A stretch of DNA of 64,000 nucleotides, taken from Stenotrophobium rhamnosiphilum. Its GTDB lineage: Bacteria > Pseudomonadota > Gammaproteobacteria > Nevskiales > Nevskiaceae. Location: contig NZ_QANS01000001.1 in NCBI RefSeq assembly GCF_003052265.1, positions 434,001 through 498,000 of the forward strand, written 5' to 3'. Shown one piece after another: positions 17,176 to 25,984 of this stretch; the stretch's first letter is position 1, and each line of letters opens with the position of its first letter. A program made the translations under genes and the position numbers. The notes under the pieces are model-generated. The model worked only from the letters and a program-made list of their open reading frames with translations. It searched no databases and was not told the DNA's origin.

Positions 17176-18516
17176 ATGGACTTTTTAAATCGCAACAACA
17201 GTCTGCAGCAGGAAACTGCACTGAGATGGCCTACGAGCGTGTCGTCGTGGGTGCTCGCTGCAGCCTTGTTCATGAATCCCTTGAGCGGCGTGCGCTTGCT
17301 GGAGTCGATGTCATATGGCGACTTCTTCTTTGCGCTTGCGGGCGTGATTGCTTTATGTGAGCGCGGCTTCAACCGGGAAAGAATCTATTTCTACGCGATC
17401 TACTTGGGTATCGCGATTTTAATAACCTTGAGTTTTCTCGTTAACAAGTTCATGCCTGAACCGATGAAGGCGGCTGAGTACATCGAGTTTATTCATACTT
17501 TCATCAATAACCATTTTCGTATTGAGTTTGGGCAATTTCCAAACTTCAGGGTGATCTTCGCGGCCTTGATTATTTTTCCGCAGGTGTTTCTGGCTTTGCG
17601 CATAAAGACGATGGGTGAGGCGCGCGTCCTAACTTATTTTTGGTTAGCGGGTGCAATTTACGGTGCTTTGTTCACTGTTCTTTATTGCATGGGATGGATT
17701 CCGGGTCATGTGGATGCGCACTGGATAACCTTCCATCGCTCGAAAGGCTTGACCGGGCACCCCAATGCCTTGGCCCTGAATACTGCAATTGCCTTTCCGA
17801 TATTGGTTTTGCTTTTCATGGAGAGAAAAGAAATTTTGCTGCGTTTGTTTGTTCTCGTTGCTGCGTTTCTGATGTGGCGCACGATTGGTTATGCGGGTTC
17901 GCGTACAGCCATTTACGCCTTGATGGCGATGGCCTTGGCAATATTCATTTTGATGTACCACGAGCTGCCACACCGCGCGCGCTTTAATCTGATGGCCATT
18001 GGTTTTATTGTGGTGTCTTATTTCGTCGTGCAGAAATACATCATTGGTCTTGATGGCTCGACTTCGGTGTTTAGGCGCCTGGAAAGTGGCTCGGCAGTTT
18101 CAGATGCCATTCGTGCACACGACAGGGAAATTGCGTTGACGGGGTTTGCGAACTCGCCATTCTTTGGCGCGGGTTATCAGTGGCTCTATACCGCTCACAA
18201 TATGTATCTACAGGTATTGCATGCGTCCGGTATCGTTGGATTTACCGGATATGTCCTAGCGATGCTGTTTCCTCCTTATTTGGCATGGCAGTCGCGCTTC
18301 TTGCGGGCGAGTAATTCCGGGCGATTGCATAGGAATGTTTTGTTGGTGTGCGCCTTTGGCGTTATCGTTTCGGGATGGGCACAGCCGAACATCAATGCAC
18401 TTAATCCGACGATTCCGTTCGGCTTGTTGCTGTGTCTCGGCGTGATTCATTTAGGAAAAATGAAGCAAGACGCACAACAAGCGGTTCCACTCTCAGCCAA
18501 ACCTGTTGGTTTGTAA
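17176..18516 (+). CDS. O-antigen ligase/polymerase-like membrane protein
   Basis: Polytopic inner-membrane protein of 446 residues with about 10-12 hydrophobic segments and one large periplasmic loop. The segment FGAGYQWLYTAHNMYLQVLH near residue 335 matches the conserved H-N-x-Y-L-Q region of WaaL/Wzy-type proteins, and KGLTGHPNALA resembles their arginine/lysine loop. It probably polymerises repeat units or ligates the polymer. WaaL and Wzy cannot be told apart from sequence; a second such protein is encoded at 25981-27447. It lies between two GT4 genes, all on the same strand. Confidence 0.82.
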   Translation: MDFLNRNNSLQQETALRWPTSVSSWVLAAALFMNPLSGVRLLESMSYGDFFFALAGVIALCERGFNRERIYFYAIYLGIAILITLSFLVNKFMPEPMKAAEYIEFIHTFINNHFRIEFGQFPNFRVIFAALIIFPQVFLALRIKTMGEARVLTYFWLAGAIYGALFTVLYCMGWIPGHVDAHWITFHRSKGLTGHPNALALNTAIAFPILVLLFMERKEILLRLFVLVAAFLMWRTIGYAGSRTAIYALMAMALAIFILMYHELPHRARFNLMAIGFIVVSYFVVQKYIIGLDGSTSVFRRLESGSAVSDAIRAHDREIALTGFANSPFFGAGYQWLYTAHNMYLQVLHASGIVGFTGYVLAMLFPPYLAWQSRFLRASNSGRLHRNVLLVCAFGVIVSGWAQPNINALNPTIPFGLLLCLGVIHLGKMKQDAQQAVPLSAKPVGL

Positions 18517-18524
18517 TAAAGGAA

Positions 18525-19754
18525 ATGACGGTAAAACTGAATATCATTGTTGCAAATGATAGTTGCGAGGTTGATGGCGGCGCGGCTCTAGTGGCACTAG
18601 AGGATGCTCAAGCATTGGCTCGCAAGGGACACCGTGTAATTTTCTTTTCCGCTTGTGGAACGCCCCCTGTCAATCAGACAGGTATTGAGTGGATTTCATT
18701 GGGGCAACGAACAATTCTGGATGAGCCTAACCGGCTGAAGGCAGCCGTGAATGGTTTATGGAATGCCTCTGCGGCAAATGCATTGGGTGCGCTGCTAACC
18801 CAACTTCCGAAGGAATCTACAATCGTTCACTTGCATGGTTGGTCCAAGGCTTTATCGGGCAGCGTTGTTTCGATGGTGCATCGCAAGGGCTTTAGATTGG
18901 TTTGCACGCTGCACGATTATTTCTCGGTCTGCCCTAATGGCGGTTTGTATGACTATCCGACGCGTCGCGTTTGCACGCGTCAACCGATGTCGATGAGTTG
19001 TGTGTCACGCAACTGCGATTCGCGTAGGTATGCGCACAAAGTGTGGCGTGTCGTGCGTCAATTCATTTGGCGATATGGGGCCGGTATTCCGCGCAAGTTT
19101 GATTTAATGATTGCCGTATCAAAGTTTTCGGCTGAAAAGATCGCGAGTCATGCCAAGGGTTCGTCGATTGAGGTTGTCGATAATCTGCCGACACTTCAGC
19201 AGTCTGCGTTGCAATCGATGGAGCAAAGATCGGCGGTGGTATATGCCGGACGTATCGCAGCAGAGAAGGGTGTGGACCTCTATCTTGAGGCTTGCCGCAT
19301 TGCGCAGATTCCAGCTGAAGTATGGGGTGATGGCCCGCTATTGCCCGAATTGCGACAGCAATGGCCGGATGCAAACTTCAGCGGCTGGCTACCAAAGGCA
19401 GAACTGACTAAGCGCTTGCAGAAGGCGCAGGCTTTGGTGCTGCCGTCGCTGTGGTACGAGAACTCCCCCATGATTATTGCGGAGGCGGCTGCCGCAGGCG
19501 TGCCCGTTATTGTTTCCGATCACGGTGCGCCAGCAACGCTGGTTGAAGACGGGGTGACGGGCCTACATTTCCGTGCCGGCGATGCCGCCGATCTGGCGGA
19601 AAAAGTGGCGCAACTTCATAAAGATCCACAATATGCCCACGTCATGGGGCAAACTGCGTATAAGCGGTTTTGGATGGATTACGATGCGCGCGCTCATGGT
19701 CGTATCGAGCAAATTGAAGCTTGTTATCAAAAGCTGTTGGGGGCGGCTGAATGA
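18525..19754 (+). CDS. Glycosyltransferase family 4
   Basis: GT-B enzyme of 409 residues. The N-terminal domain begins LNIIVANDSCEVDGGAALVA, a glycine-rich acceptor-side loop. A central cysteine-rich stretch (residues 145-175, with CTLHDYFSVCPNGG) is common in WcaL/RfaG-like enzymes of this group. VVYAGRIAAEKGVDLYLEA starts the donor domain, and NSPMIIAEAAAAGVPVIVSD is the E-x7-E site. ATG 18525 is preceded by AAAGGA; the frame stays open upstream inside the previous gene but that region is not family-like. Its stop overlaps the start of the sugar-phosphate transferase gene (ATGA). Confidence 0.9.
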   Translation: MTVKLNIIVANDSCEVDGGAALVALEDAQALARKGHRVIFFSACGTPPVNQTGIEWISLGQRTILDEPNRLKAAVNGLWNASAANALGALLTQLPKESTIVHLHGWSKALSGSVVSMVHRKGFRLVCTLHDYFSVCPNGGLYDYPTRRVCTRQPMSMSCVSRNCDSRRYAHKVWRVVRQFIWRYGAGIPRKFDLMIAVSKFSAEKIASHAKGSSIEVVDNLPTLQQSALQSMEQRSAVVYAGRIAAEKGVDLYLEACRIAQIPAEVWGDGPLLPELRQQWPDANFSGWLPKAELTKRLQKAQALVLPSLWYENSPMIIAEAAAAGVPVIVSDHGAPATLVEDGVTGLHFRAGDAADLAEKVAQLHKDPQYAHVMGQTAYKRFWMDYDARAHGRIEQIEACYQKLLGAAE

Positions 19755-21181
19755 GTCGTAAGTTTTTGCCAGATTTGCTTGCAACCGTCGCAATGGCGCG
19801 TCCGTTCATCGACGCCGTCGTGGCGGTGTTTGCTGCCTGCATGGCGGCATTTACCTTGGCTGCTTTTCGTGGCGAACCGCTGTCGACTTATTTGACGATA
19901 CCGCTGCATCAGGTTGCGATGTTATTGATCGCATTCATTTTGCCCTTGGCCTTGGCGCAGTACGGCGCATATCGCAGTCAGCGTGATATTCCGCCGACGC
20001 TTGAATTGCTACGGCTTTGGTCAGCGCTGATTCTGGTGGTCGGTTTGCTGGTGGTGTTGGCCGCCATCAGCAAGACGACGATCCATGTTTCCAGACTCTG
20101 GTCGGGCATCTGGCTGGTTTACTTATTCATCTTATTAACCGCCATGCGTTTGCTGGCGCGTTCCACTTTGCGTCGCTTGCGCATTTGGGGTTATGACGCG
20201 AAAACCATCTTGCTAGTGGGCAATGGCACTTTGGCATCGAGAGTGGTGGCCCAGTTAGTCACGGACAATGCAGATGGCTATCGCGTTGTGGGCTATCTGG
20301 CCGAGAGCCCCTCGCAGCTTGCAGAGTTTGGCGGGCTGCCCTATCTGGGGCGTGCGGTTGAAGCTCGCCAAATATGCGTCCGTCAGCGCTTGGCCATTGA
20401 TCAGGTCTGGGTTGCCATCGACGAGGCTAATCTGGATGAATTACGCACCAGTATTGAGGCCTTGTCTGAGCTGCCTTACGAACTGCGAGTTGTACCCGAT
20501 GGCCTGATTTCCACCCTGTGCGAAATGCCGGTAAGTACGGCTGCGGGTCTGCTAACGGTTGAGCTTTCCAGCTCCCCGACGACAGCAGTCGATCGAGTTT
20601 TGAAGGCAATGGAGGACCGGGTGTTAGGGACGGCTATAGCCATCTTTGCGATTCCGGTTTTATTGCTTATTGCCCTACTGATTCGCATGGACAGTGCGGG
20701 TCCAGTGCTTTTCCGTCAAAAGCGGCATGGTTGGAACGGTGAAGAAATCACCATATTTAAGTTTAGAACCATGCACTTACATGATGAAGTGCCGGGTGTT
20801 GTCACGCAAGCTAAAAAAGAAGATGCTCGGGTTACGCGGGTGGGGCGTTGGCTTCGACGAAGCAGTTTGGATGAGCTGCCTCAGTTGATCAACGTGCTGA
20901 CCGGGAGCATGTCTTTAGTGGGGCCTCGGCCGCATGCCACGGAACATAATGAGCTTTACGTCAACATCATCCGGAATTACATGCACCGGCATCGGGTGAA
21001 GCCGGGGATCACCGGTTGGGCCCAAGTAAACGGTTATCGAGGCGAGACGGACACCCCAGAAAAAATGCAGCGAAGAGTTGAATATGACCTTTACTATATC
21101 GAGCATTGGTCTATTGGCTTTGATCTTGTCATACTCGTACTTACATTTGTGCGAGGTTTAACTTCGCCTCAGGCATATTAG
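19751..21181 (+). CDS. Undecaprenyl-phosphate sugar-phosphate transferase (WcaJ-like)
   Basis: Initiating enzyme of polysaccharide synthesis. It transfers a hexose-1-phosphate from a UDP-sugar to undecaprenyl phosphate at the inner membrane. At 476 residues it is the long polyisoprenyl-phosphate hexose-1-P transferase type: four N-terminal helices (to about 135), a Rossmann-like CoA_binding_3 region (about 150-270), one further helix near 300, then the catalytic domain. The catalytic domain has GPVLFRQKRHGWNG, FKFRTMH, SSLDELPQLINVL.GSMSLVGPRP and VKPGITGWAQVNGYRGET. Glucose or galactose phosphate is the usual donor for this type. Its presence with export genes downstream marks this as an EPS locus. 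Confidence 0.93.
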   Translation: MSRKFLPDLLATVAMARPFIDAVVAVFAACMAAFTLAAFRGEPLSTYLTIPLHQVAMLLIAFILPLALAQYGAYRSQRDIPPTLELLRLWSALILVVGLLVVLAAISKTTIHVSRLWSGIWLVYLFILLTAMRLLARSTLRRLRIWGYDAKTILLVGNGTLASRVVAQLVTDNADGYRVVGYLAESPSQLAEFGGLPYLGRAVEARQICVRQRLAIDQVWVAIDEANLDELRTSIEALSELPYELRVVPDGLISTLCEMPVSTAAGLLTVELSSSPTTAVDRVLKAMEDRVLGTAIAIFAIPVLLLIALLIRMDSAGPVLFRQKRHGWNGEEITIFKFRTMHLHDEVPGVVTQAKKEDARVTRVGRWLRRSSLDELPQLINVLTGSMSLVGPRPHATEHNELYVNIIRNYMHRHRVKPGITGWAQVNGYRGETDTPEKMQRRVEYDLYYIEHWSIGFDLVILVLTFVRGLTSPQAY

Positions 21182-21214
21182 TTGCTAGTTATAAAAGGTT
21201 TTAAGGGGATGGAA

Positions 21215-22450
21215 ATGCAAAAAGTGTTGCTGGCAAGCACGATTTTTTTCTTCGCTGGTCTGGCTCAGGCGCAGGATGCTGTGGAGAGCACTCCGAGCTC
21301 CAGCGCCCAAGCACCTAATGACGCAGTTGGTGTTCACTTAGCTCCTGGGCTACGTGGTACGGCTGCAGTTGGAGGGCAGGTGATTTACAACAGCAATTTC
21401 TATCTCACTGAGGACAACCCTAAGTCCAGTTTTGGATTTGTGCTGACGCCAAGCGTTTTGCTTCTGCGCGAATCTAAAAAGCTGAAATATGAAGTTGGTG
21501 CCGGACTCGAAGCAACCAAATATACGGGCGTTGATGAAGGCCCTGATAGTTACGTCGATGGATCGATTAGTGGCAAGTTGGATTGGGCCGCACTGACCCG
21601 CCATAACTTTCATTTTGATTACATCACGCGGTTTAGCCATGACCCCTTTGGCTCGATCCGCACGGAAAATGGCGTGCCTGTTGATCAGGGTTTGGATAAA
21701 TGGATTCAGACTGCAGCGACTGCACGTTATCGCTTTGGCGCACCGGGCGCGTTGATCAATCTTGAAACCGACCTTGGCTGGATGGGACGCGAATATCAAA
21801 CTAATCGTGATCAAACGCAGTTGCTCGATTTTGATTCATGGAGAATTCGCGAAACGGCTTTCTTCAACGTTAGCTCCAAGACGGCACTGCTTGCAGAAGT
21901 TATGTACAACAATGTGAGCTATGACGTAGAAGCGGCTAACTTTCCAAGCCGCGATTACCAGACGACGCATTACCGTGTAGGTATGCACTGGATTGCAACA
22001 GGCACAACTTCAGGCGACCTGCGTATCGGTAAGCTGCGTCGCAACTTCGATAATCCAGCAAAAGATTCGCTGAATGCATTGGACTGGAATGCGACCATTA
22101 CTTGGGCTCCGTTGATCTATTCAACGTTCACTTTCCAGACTGGTGTTCAGAGTCAGCAAAGCTACTTGGCGAATGTGCAGTTGTTGCAGAATCGCTTTGG
22201 CTTGATCGATTGGACTCACCAATTTAGCTATTACTTGCGTTCGCGCGTTATCTATTCGCGCGTCAATTCTCAGTTCATTGGCTCTAACCGCGTCGACAAC
22301 CTTGATACGTTTGCTGTTGAAGCGAACTACTTCCTGAAGAAGCGCCTGATGACGATTGCTGGTGCTTCATATTCGCGTCGTGACTCTAACGAAGTGGGCC
22401 GTGACTACGGAGATACCTCGGTTTATCTGGGCGTCCGCTACAACCGTTAA
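21215..22450 (+). CDS. EpsL-like outer-membrane beta-barrel protein of EPS locus
   Basis: Secreted protein of 411 residues. The signal peptide ends near AGLAQAQDA, and the mature part is rich in alternating aromatic strands (for example YEVGAGLEATKYTG, FHFDYITRFSH and TSVYLGVRYNR at the end), with the C-terminal aromatic-basic pattern of outer-membrane barrels. Such barrels (EpsL type) sit beside short Wza/EpsE-like proteins in several EPS clusters and are thought to help the polymer cross the outer membrane. ATG 21215 is best spaced from AAGGGG; TTG 21182 and ATG 21209 are in-frame alternatives. The gene follows the initiating transferase at 33 bp. Confidence 0.8.
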   Translation: MQKVLLASTIFFFAGLAQAQDAVESTPSSSAQAPNDAVGVHLAPGLRGTAAVGGQVIYNSNFYLTEDNPKSSFGFVLTPSVLLLRESKKLKYEVGAGLEATKYTGVDEGPDSYVDGSISGKLDWAALTRHNFHFDYITRFSHDPFGSIRTENGVPVDQGLDKWIQTAATARYRFGAPGALINLETDLGWMGREYQTNRDQTQLLDFDSWRIRETAFFNVSSKTALLAEVMYNNVSYDVEAANFPSRDYQTTHYRVGMHWIATGTTSGDLRIGKLRRNFDNPAKDSLNALDWNATITWAPLIYSTFTFQTGVQSQQSYLANVQLLQNRFGLIDWTHQFSYYLRSRVIYSRVNSQFIGSNRVDNLDTFAVEANYFLKKRLMTIAGASYSRRDSNEVGRDYGDTSVYLGVRYNR

Positions 22451-22484
22451 AATTGAAATACCTTGGAAGTCATCACGAAATCAC

Positions 22485-23039
22485 ATGTTGAAAACTAGCT
22501 TTATGGCCCTCTTGGGCCTGCTTGGTTGTTCTGTCGCAATTGCCGCTCCGTTGCCCGGGCAGAGTACTGTCGCTACAACGGCTGAATATCGTTTGGGAGT
22601 TGGCGACGTTGTACGTGTTGAGGTTCGTGATGAATCTGATTTAACGATTGAGGCGCAAGTTCAGGCCGATGGCGCCATTAAATATCCTTTTCTAGGCAGC
22701 GTTGTCGCTAGGGGCAAGAGTGTTTCGCGCTTGCAGCAGGACATCAGCTTAGGTTTGCGAGCTGGCTATCTGGTTAATCCAGACGTACGTGTCCGTGTGG
22801 TGGCCTATCGTCCTGTTTATGTCACAGGACAAGTAGTGCGACCTGGTGGCTATCCCTACATTGTCGGATTAACTGTAGAAAAGGTAGCGACCATTGCGGG
22901 TGGTTTTACCGATAGGGCTTCGTTGCGAAACATTTATATCGTGCGTGAGGGACAAACCCAGAACCAGAAGCGGAAGGTCTCGCTTGATACCCAAATTCTG
23001 CCAGGGGATACGATCATTGTTGAGGAGAGCATTTTTTGA
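22485..23039 (+). CDS. Polysaccharide export protein, short Wza/EpsE-like
   Basis: Periplasmic export protein of 184 residues. A signal peptide (LLGLLGCSVAIAAP) is followed by a Poly_export domain (YRLGVGDVVRVEVRDESDL.., about residues 34-110) and one SLBB-like domain (PVYVTGQVVRPGGYPYIVGLTV). No lipobox cysteine is positioned as in E. coli Wza: the C in the signal is LLGCSVAIA, so lipidation is uncertain. It is half the length of Wza and lacks the C-terminal amphipathic helix that makes the Wza pore, which fits pairing with the barrel protein just upstream. It overlaps the next gene by TTGA. Confidence 0.85.
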   Translation: MLKTSFMALLGLLGCSVAIAAPLPGQSTVATTAEYRLGVGDVVRVEVRDESDLTIEAQVQADGAIKYPFLGSVVARGKSVSRLQQDISLGLRAGYLVNPDVRVRVVAYRPVYVTGQVVRPGGYPYIVGLTVEKVATIAGGFTDRASLRNIYIVREGQTQNQKRKVSLDTQILPGDTIIVEESIF

Positions 23040-25240
23040 ATAACTTCCCCCCGGCTCAAGATGATGTGGGTCGAAACACGGCAGGAAACTCTCTCGTTAA
23101 TGAGCAATTTTTGGATCTGAGGGAATTGTTGGGTGCGCTTGTTCAGCACCGTTGGGGCATCCTCAGCGTCACCGTCGTCATTACGCTTTTGGCAGGTCTG
23201 TGGATTTTTGCGACGACCCCCATTTATCGTGCGACCGTGTTGTTGCAGATCGAAAATCGATCCAATCGTCCAATTAAAGAAGTGCAGGATGTTTATGATC
23301 CTGGCTACGGAACTTACGAACAGGTTGGCACTGAATACGGTCTTCTCGAAACCCGGGAGTTAGCCCGTCGCACGATCAAAAAACTCAAGCTGATTGAGAA
23401 TCCCGACTTTGGAATGAAGTCTGGTGGTGGTTTAGCCGATATTGATTGGCTGTCTTGGCTGCCGTTTCTGGCTGACACCAGCGCTCCCAAGGACTCTGCA
23501 GCAGAAGATGCCCGAACGTTGGAAAAGGCAGTAGATCTTTTTGGCGCCAATCTGACTATTGAACCGATGTACGGCACCAAGCTGGTCCGTGTTCATTACG
23601 AATCAAAGAGCCCAGATCTTGCCGCTGAAGTGGCTAATGCGCTTTCAGCAGTCTTTATCGAAAGCAATTTGGAATCGCGTCTTGCGATGACGCGTACGAC
23701 GACGACTTGGTTGAATGAACGTTTAGAAACGATCCGTGCAGACTTGAATAAGTCCGAAGGTGCGTTGCAGGATTTCCGTGACAAAGAACAGCTCGTCAGC
23801 GTTGGTGGCGGTTCGCGTGGCTTGGTTGAACAGCAGGTCACAGATAACGCGCAACGAATTCAAGAAGCGCAGCGTAAGAAAACGGAATATGCCAGCGCCT
23901 ATAAAAAGGTCAAAGAAGCTGGAAATAATTTTGCACAGCTCGAGAACATCAGCGTTCTGCTCAACGATAAAGTCGTTGTAGATGCCAAAACTCGCGTACT
24001 TGAAGAGACGCAGAAGCTGAAATCGCTGGCGTCACGCTACGGCGCCAAGCATCCGGCCATGGCCACTGCCAAAGCTGCGCTGGATTCTGCGACGGCTTCG
24101 TATCACAGCCAGTTGTTGATTGCTGCTCAAGGCGTCAAGGCGGGTTATGAAGTGGCGTCTGAAACTGAGCGTCAGTTGAGTATTCAGGATCAAGGTGTTC
24201 GCAATCAGGTTCGTGGTCTTGATCGTAAGCAGGCTCAATTGGATGCCTTGCAGCGTGATGTTGCGACCAACCGCGATCTTTACAATCTGTTTCTGACACG
24301 TTTCAAAGAGACGGAATCTGCTGGCAACTATCAAGAAGTTGTTGCACGAGTAATCGACCCAGCGGTTGTTCCGTCTAAATCGTTCAAGCCACAGAAGAAG
24401 AAAATTCTGTTGTGGGGCCTGGCCATTGGTTTTGCTCTCGGTATCCTGAGTGCGCTGCTGCGACATTTGCTCAGCGACACCATCGTTTCCGCTGAAGAAA
24501 TGGAGCTCTTAACCGGCTTGCAGGTTCTGTCTGCGTTGCCGGAGTTTGAGGACAAGGCAAAGGGTTCGACGCAGTTTGTCGCCGAGCCCAAGACCGGATT
24601 TAGCGAAGGCTTGCGCAGTATTCGAACAGGTCTTCTGTTGGCTGACCTTTCGCATAAGCGAAAGAAGATTGTGGTGACATCGTCGGCGCCTAAAGAAGGT
24701 AAGACGACCATCTCCTGCAATCTGGCGATGGCGTTTGGTCAAATGGAACGTGTGCTGTTGATCGACTGCGATTTGCGCCGTGCATCGGTTAGCAGGTCAT
24801 TGGGAATGACCGATAAGTTGCCTGGCCTGACGGAATATCTGTCCGGCACCGCTCCTTTGGATAAGTGTGTTCACCGCATCGAATCCGGAAAGATCGACGT
24901 CCTTCCAGTCGGACAAATTCCACCCAATCCGGGTGAGGTTCTGGCTTCGCAGAAATTCCATTTGCTGATTGAATCGTTTGCTGCTCAGTACGATCGAATC
25001 ATTTTTGATTCTGCGCCTTGCCAAGCTGTTAGCGACACCTTGCTGCTCGTTCAGCATGTGGACGCAGTTATTTTTGTTGTGAAGGCAGAAAGCACAACAC
25101 GTAACTTGATCAAGAACTCAGTGCGACAGTTGCGACAGGCACGCGCACCGCTGGTTGGTGCTGTGATTAATGCCGTCAATATGAAGAAGCACTCTAAGCG
25201 TTACGGTACTTACTATTACGATTATCGCTACTACGCATAG
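23036..25240 (+). CDS. Wzc-like chain-length regulator and tyrosine autokinase
   Basis: Polysaccharide co-polymerase with fused BY-kinase, 734 residues. A Wzz domain has a first helix at about 39-60, a long periplasmic coiled-coil region (about 200-430) and a second helix near 456-478. The cytosolic kinase follows: Walker A SSAPKEGKTT near 549, Walker A' LLIDCDLRR near 574 and a C-terminal tyrosine tail with seven Tyr in the last 12 residues. Autophosphorylation of that tail normally controls polymer length and export. The start is TTG 23036 overlapping the previous stop. No separate phosphatase (Wzb) gene is visible in the locus. Confidence 0.93.
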   Translation: MNNFPPAQDDVGRNTAGNSLVNEQFLDLRELLGALVQHRWGILSVTVVITLLAGLWIFATTPIYRATVLLQIENRSNRPIKEVQDVYDPGYGTYEQVGTEYGLLETRELARRTIKKLKLIENPDFGMKSGGGLADIDWLSWLPFLADTSAPKDSAAEDARTLEKAVDLFGANLTIEPMYGTKLVRVHYESKSPDLAAEVANALSAVFIESNLESRLAMTRTTTTWLNERLETIRADLNKSEGALQDFRDKEQLVSVGGGSRGLVEQQVTDNAQRIQEAQRKKTEYASAYKKVKEAGNNFAQLENISVLLNDKVVVDAKTRVLEETQKLKSLASRYGAKHPAMATAKAALDSATASYHSQLLIAAQGVKAGYEVASETERQLSIQDQGVRNQVRGLDRKQAQLDALQRDVATNRDLYNLFLTRFKETESAGNYQEVVARVIDPAVVPSKSFKPQKKKILLWGLAIGFALGILSALLRHLLSDTIVSAEEMELLTGLQVLSALPEFEDKAKGSTQFVAEPKTGFSEGLRSIRTGLLLADLSHKRKKIVVTSSAPKEGKTTISCNLAMAFGQMERVLLIDCDLRRASVSRSLGMTDKLPGLTEYLSGTAPLDKCVHRIESGKIDVLPVGQIPPNPGEVLASQKFHLLIESFAAQYDRIIFDSAPCQAVSDTLLLVQHVDAVIFVVKAESTTRNLIKNSVRQLRQARAPLVGAVINAVNMKKHSKRYGTYYYDYRYYA

Positions 25241-25285
25241 CGATTACTTGCGGTTGCTTGGGGTTTCTTGAGAGGGGAGATCTGC

Positions 25286-25984
25286 GTGGGGGTTCAGCCG
25301 TCGACGAGGCTGTTGTTGCTGAGCGCGCTTATCGTGCTTGTCGCGTGCGGCGTCTATAGCAATGCACGTTGGATTCTCGCTGAATCTTATCTGCGTTTCT
25401 CTGAGCAACGCGGGCAGTCTTCAGAAACTCGAAGTGTCGCCCAACAGGCCGCGGGCATCGCACTCAAGTTGCAGCCGTACAGCGCGCGAGCCGTGCAGTC
25501 GCAAGCCAGTAACGATCTGTTTCTGAACAAGCCTCAAAAGGCACTCGATGAATATGTGAAGGCGTTGACGCTTGCGCCTGCAGATGCCTATCTATGGCGC
25601 GATTACGCGCTGGCACTCGTCAACGCTGGAATTTTTGATCAGCGCCTTGATCGGGCTGTCTTGCAGGCCCAAACGTGGGCGCGAAAATCTAAACCGATTC
25701 ACATGTCTTTAGCCGTCGTCGGTCTGAGAGTGTTTTCTCAGTCCAGCCCCAGCTTGCGCGCGCAGTGGTTGAATAGCATTCGATTCGCATACTGGACCAA
25801 GCCAGCGGTAGTGCTCTGGTATGCCTATGTAGAAGAGCAAGAGTTGTTGCTCTGCGACAACACCATCATCTTGCAGGCTGACACCAATGCTTGGTGCGCC
25901 GCTGCGCGATGGCGTCATGGACTTTGCTCCAATTTTGGCGCTGAAGCTGACAGCTGCTTTCGTAAGCCGGTCAAAAAGTCATGA
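25286..25984 (+). CDS. Membrane-anchored TPR-like protein of EPS locus
   Basis: Protein of 232 residues of unknown function. One N-terminal hydrophobic segment (LLLLSALIVLVACGVY) anchors it. Next come helical repeats resembling tetratricopeptides: PQKALDEYVKALTLAPADAYLWRDYALALVNAG is a recognisable TPR unit. The C-terminal third has two cysteine-containing stretches. I chose GTG 25286, spaced 7-8 bases from AGGGGAG; TTG 25268 is the longer option. It overlaps the following ligase-like gene by ATGA, so the two are translationally coupled and probably act together. It could be an assembly or scaffolding partner of the ligase. Confidence 0.65.
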   Translation: MGVQPSTRLLLLSALIVLVACGVYSNARWILAESYLRFSEQRGQSSETRSVAQQAAGIALKLQPYSARAVQSQASNDLFLNKPQKALDEYVKALTLAPADAYLWRDYALALVNAGIFDQRLDRAVLQAQTWARKSKPIHMSLAVVGLRVFSQSSPSLRAQWLNSIRFAYWTKPAVVLWYAYVEEQELLLCDNTIILQADTNAWCAAARWRHGLCSNFGAEADSCFRKPVKKS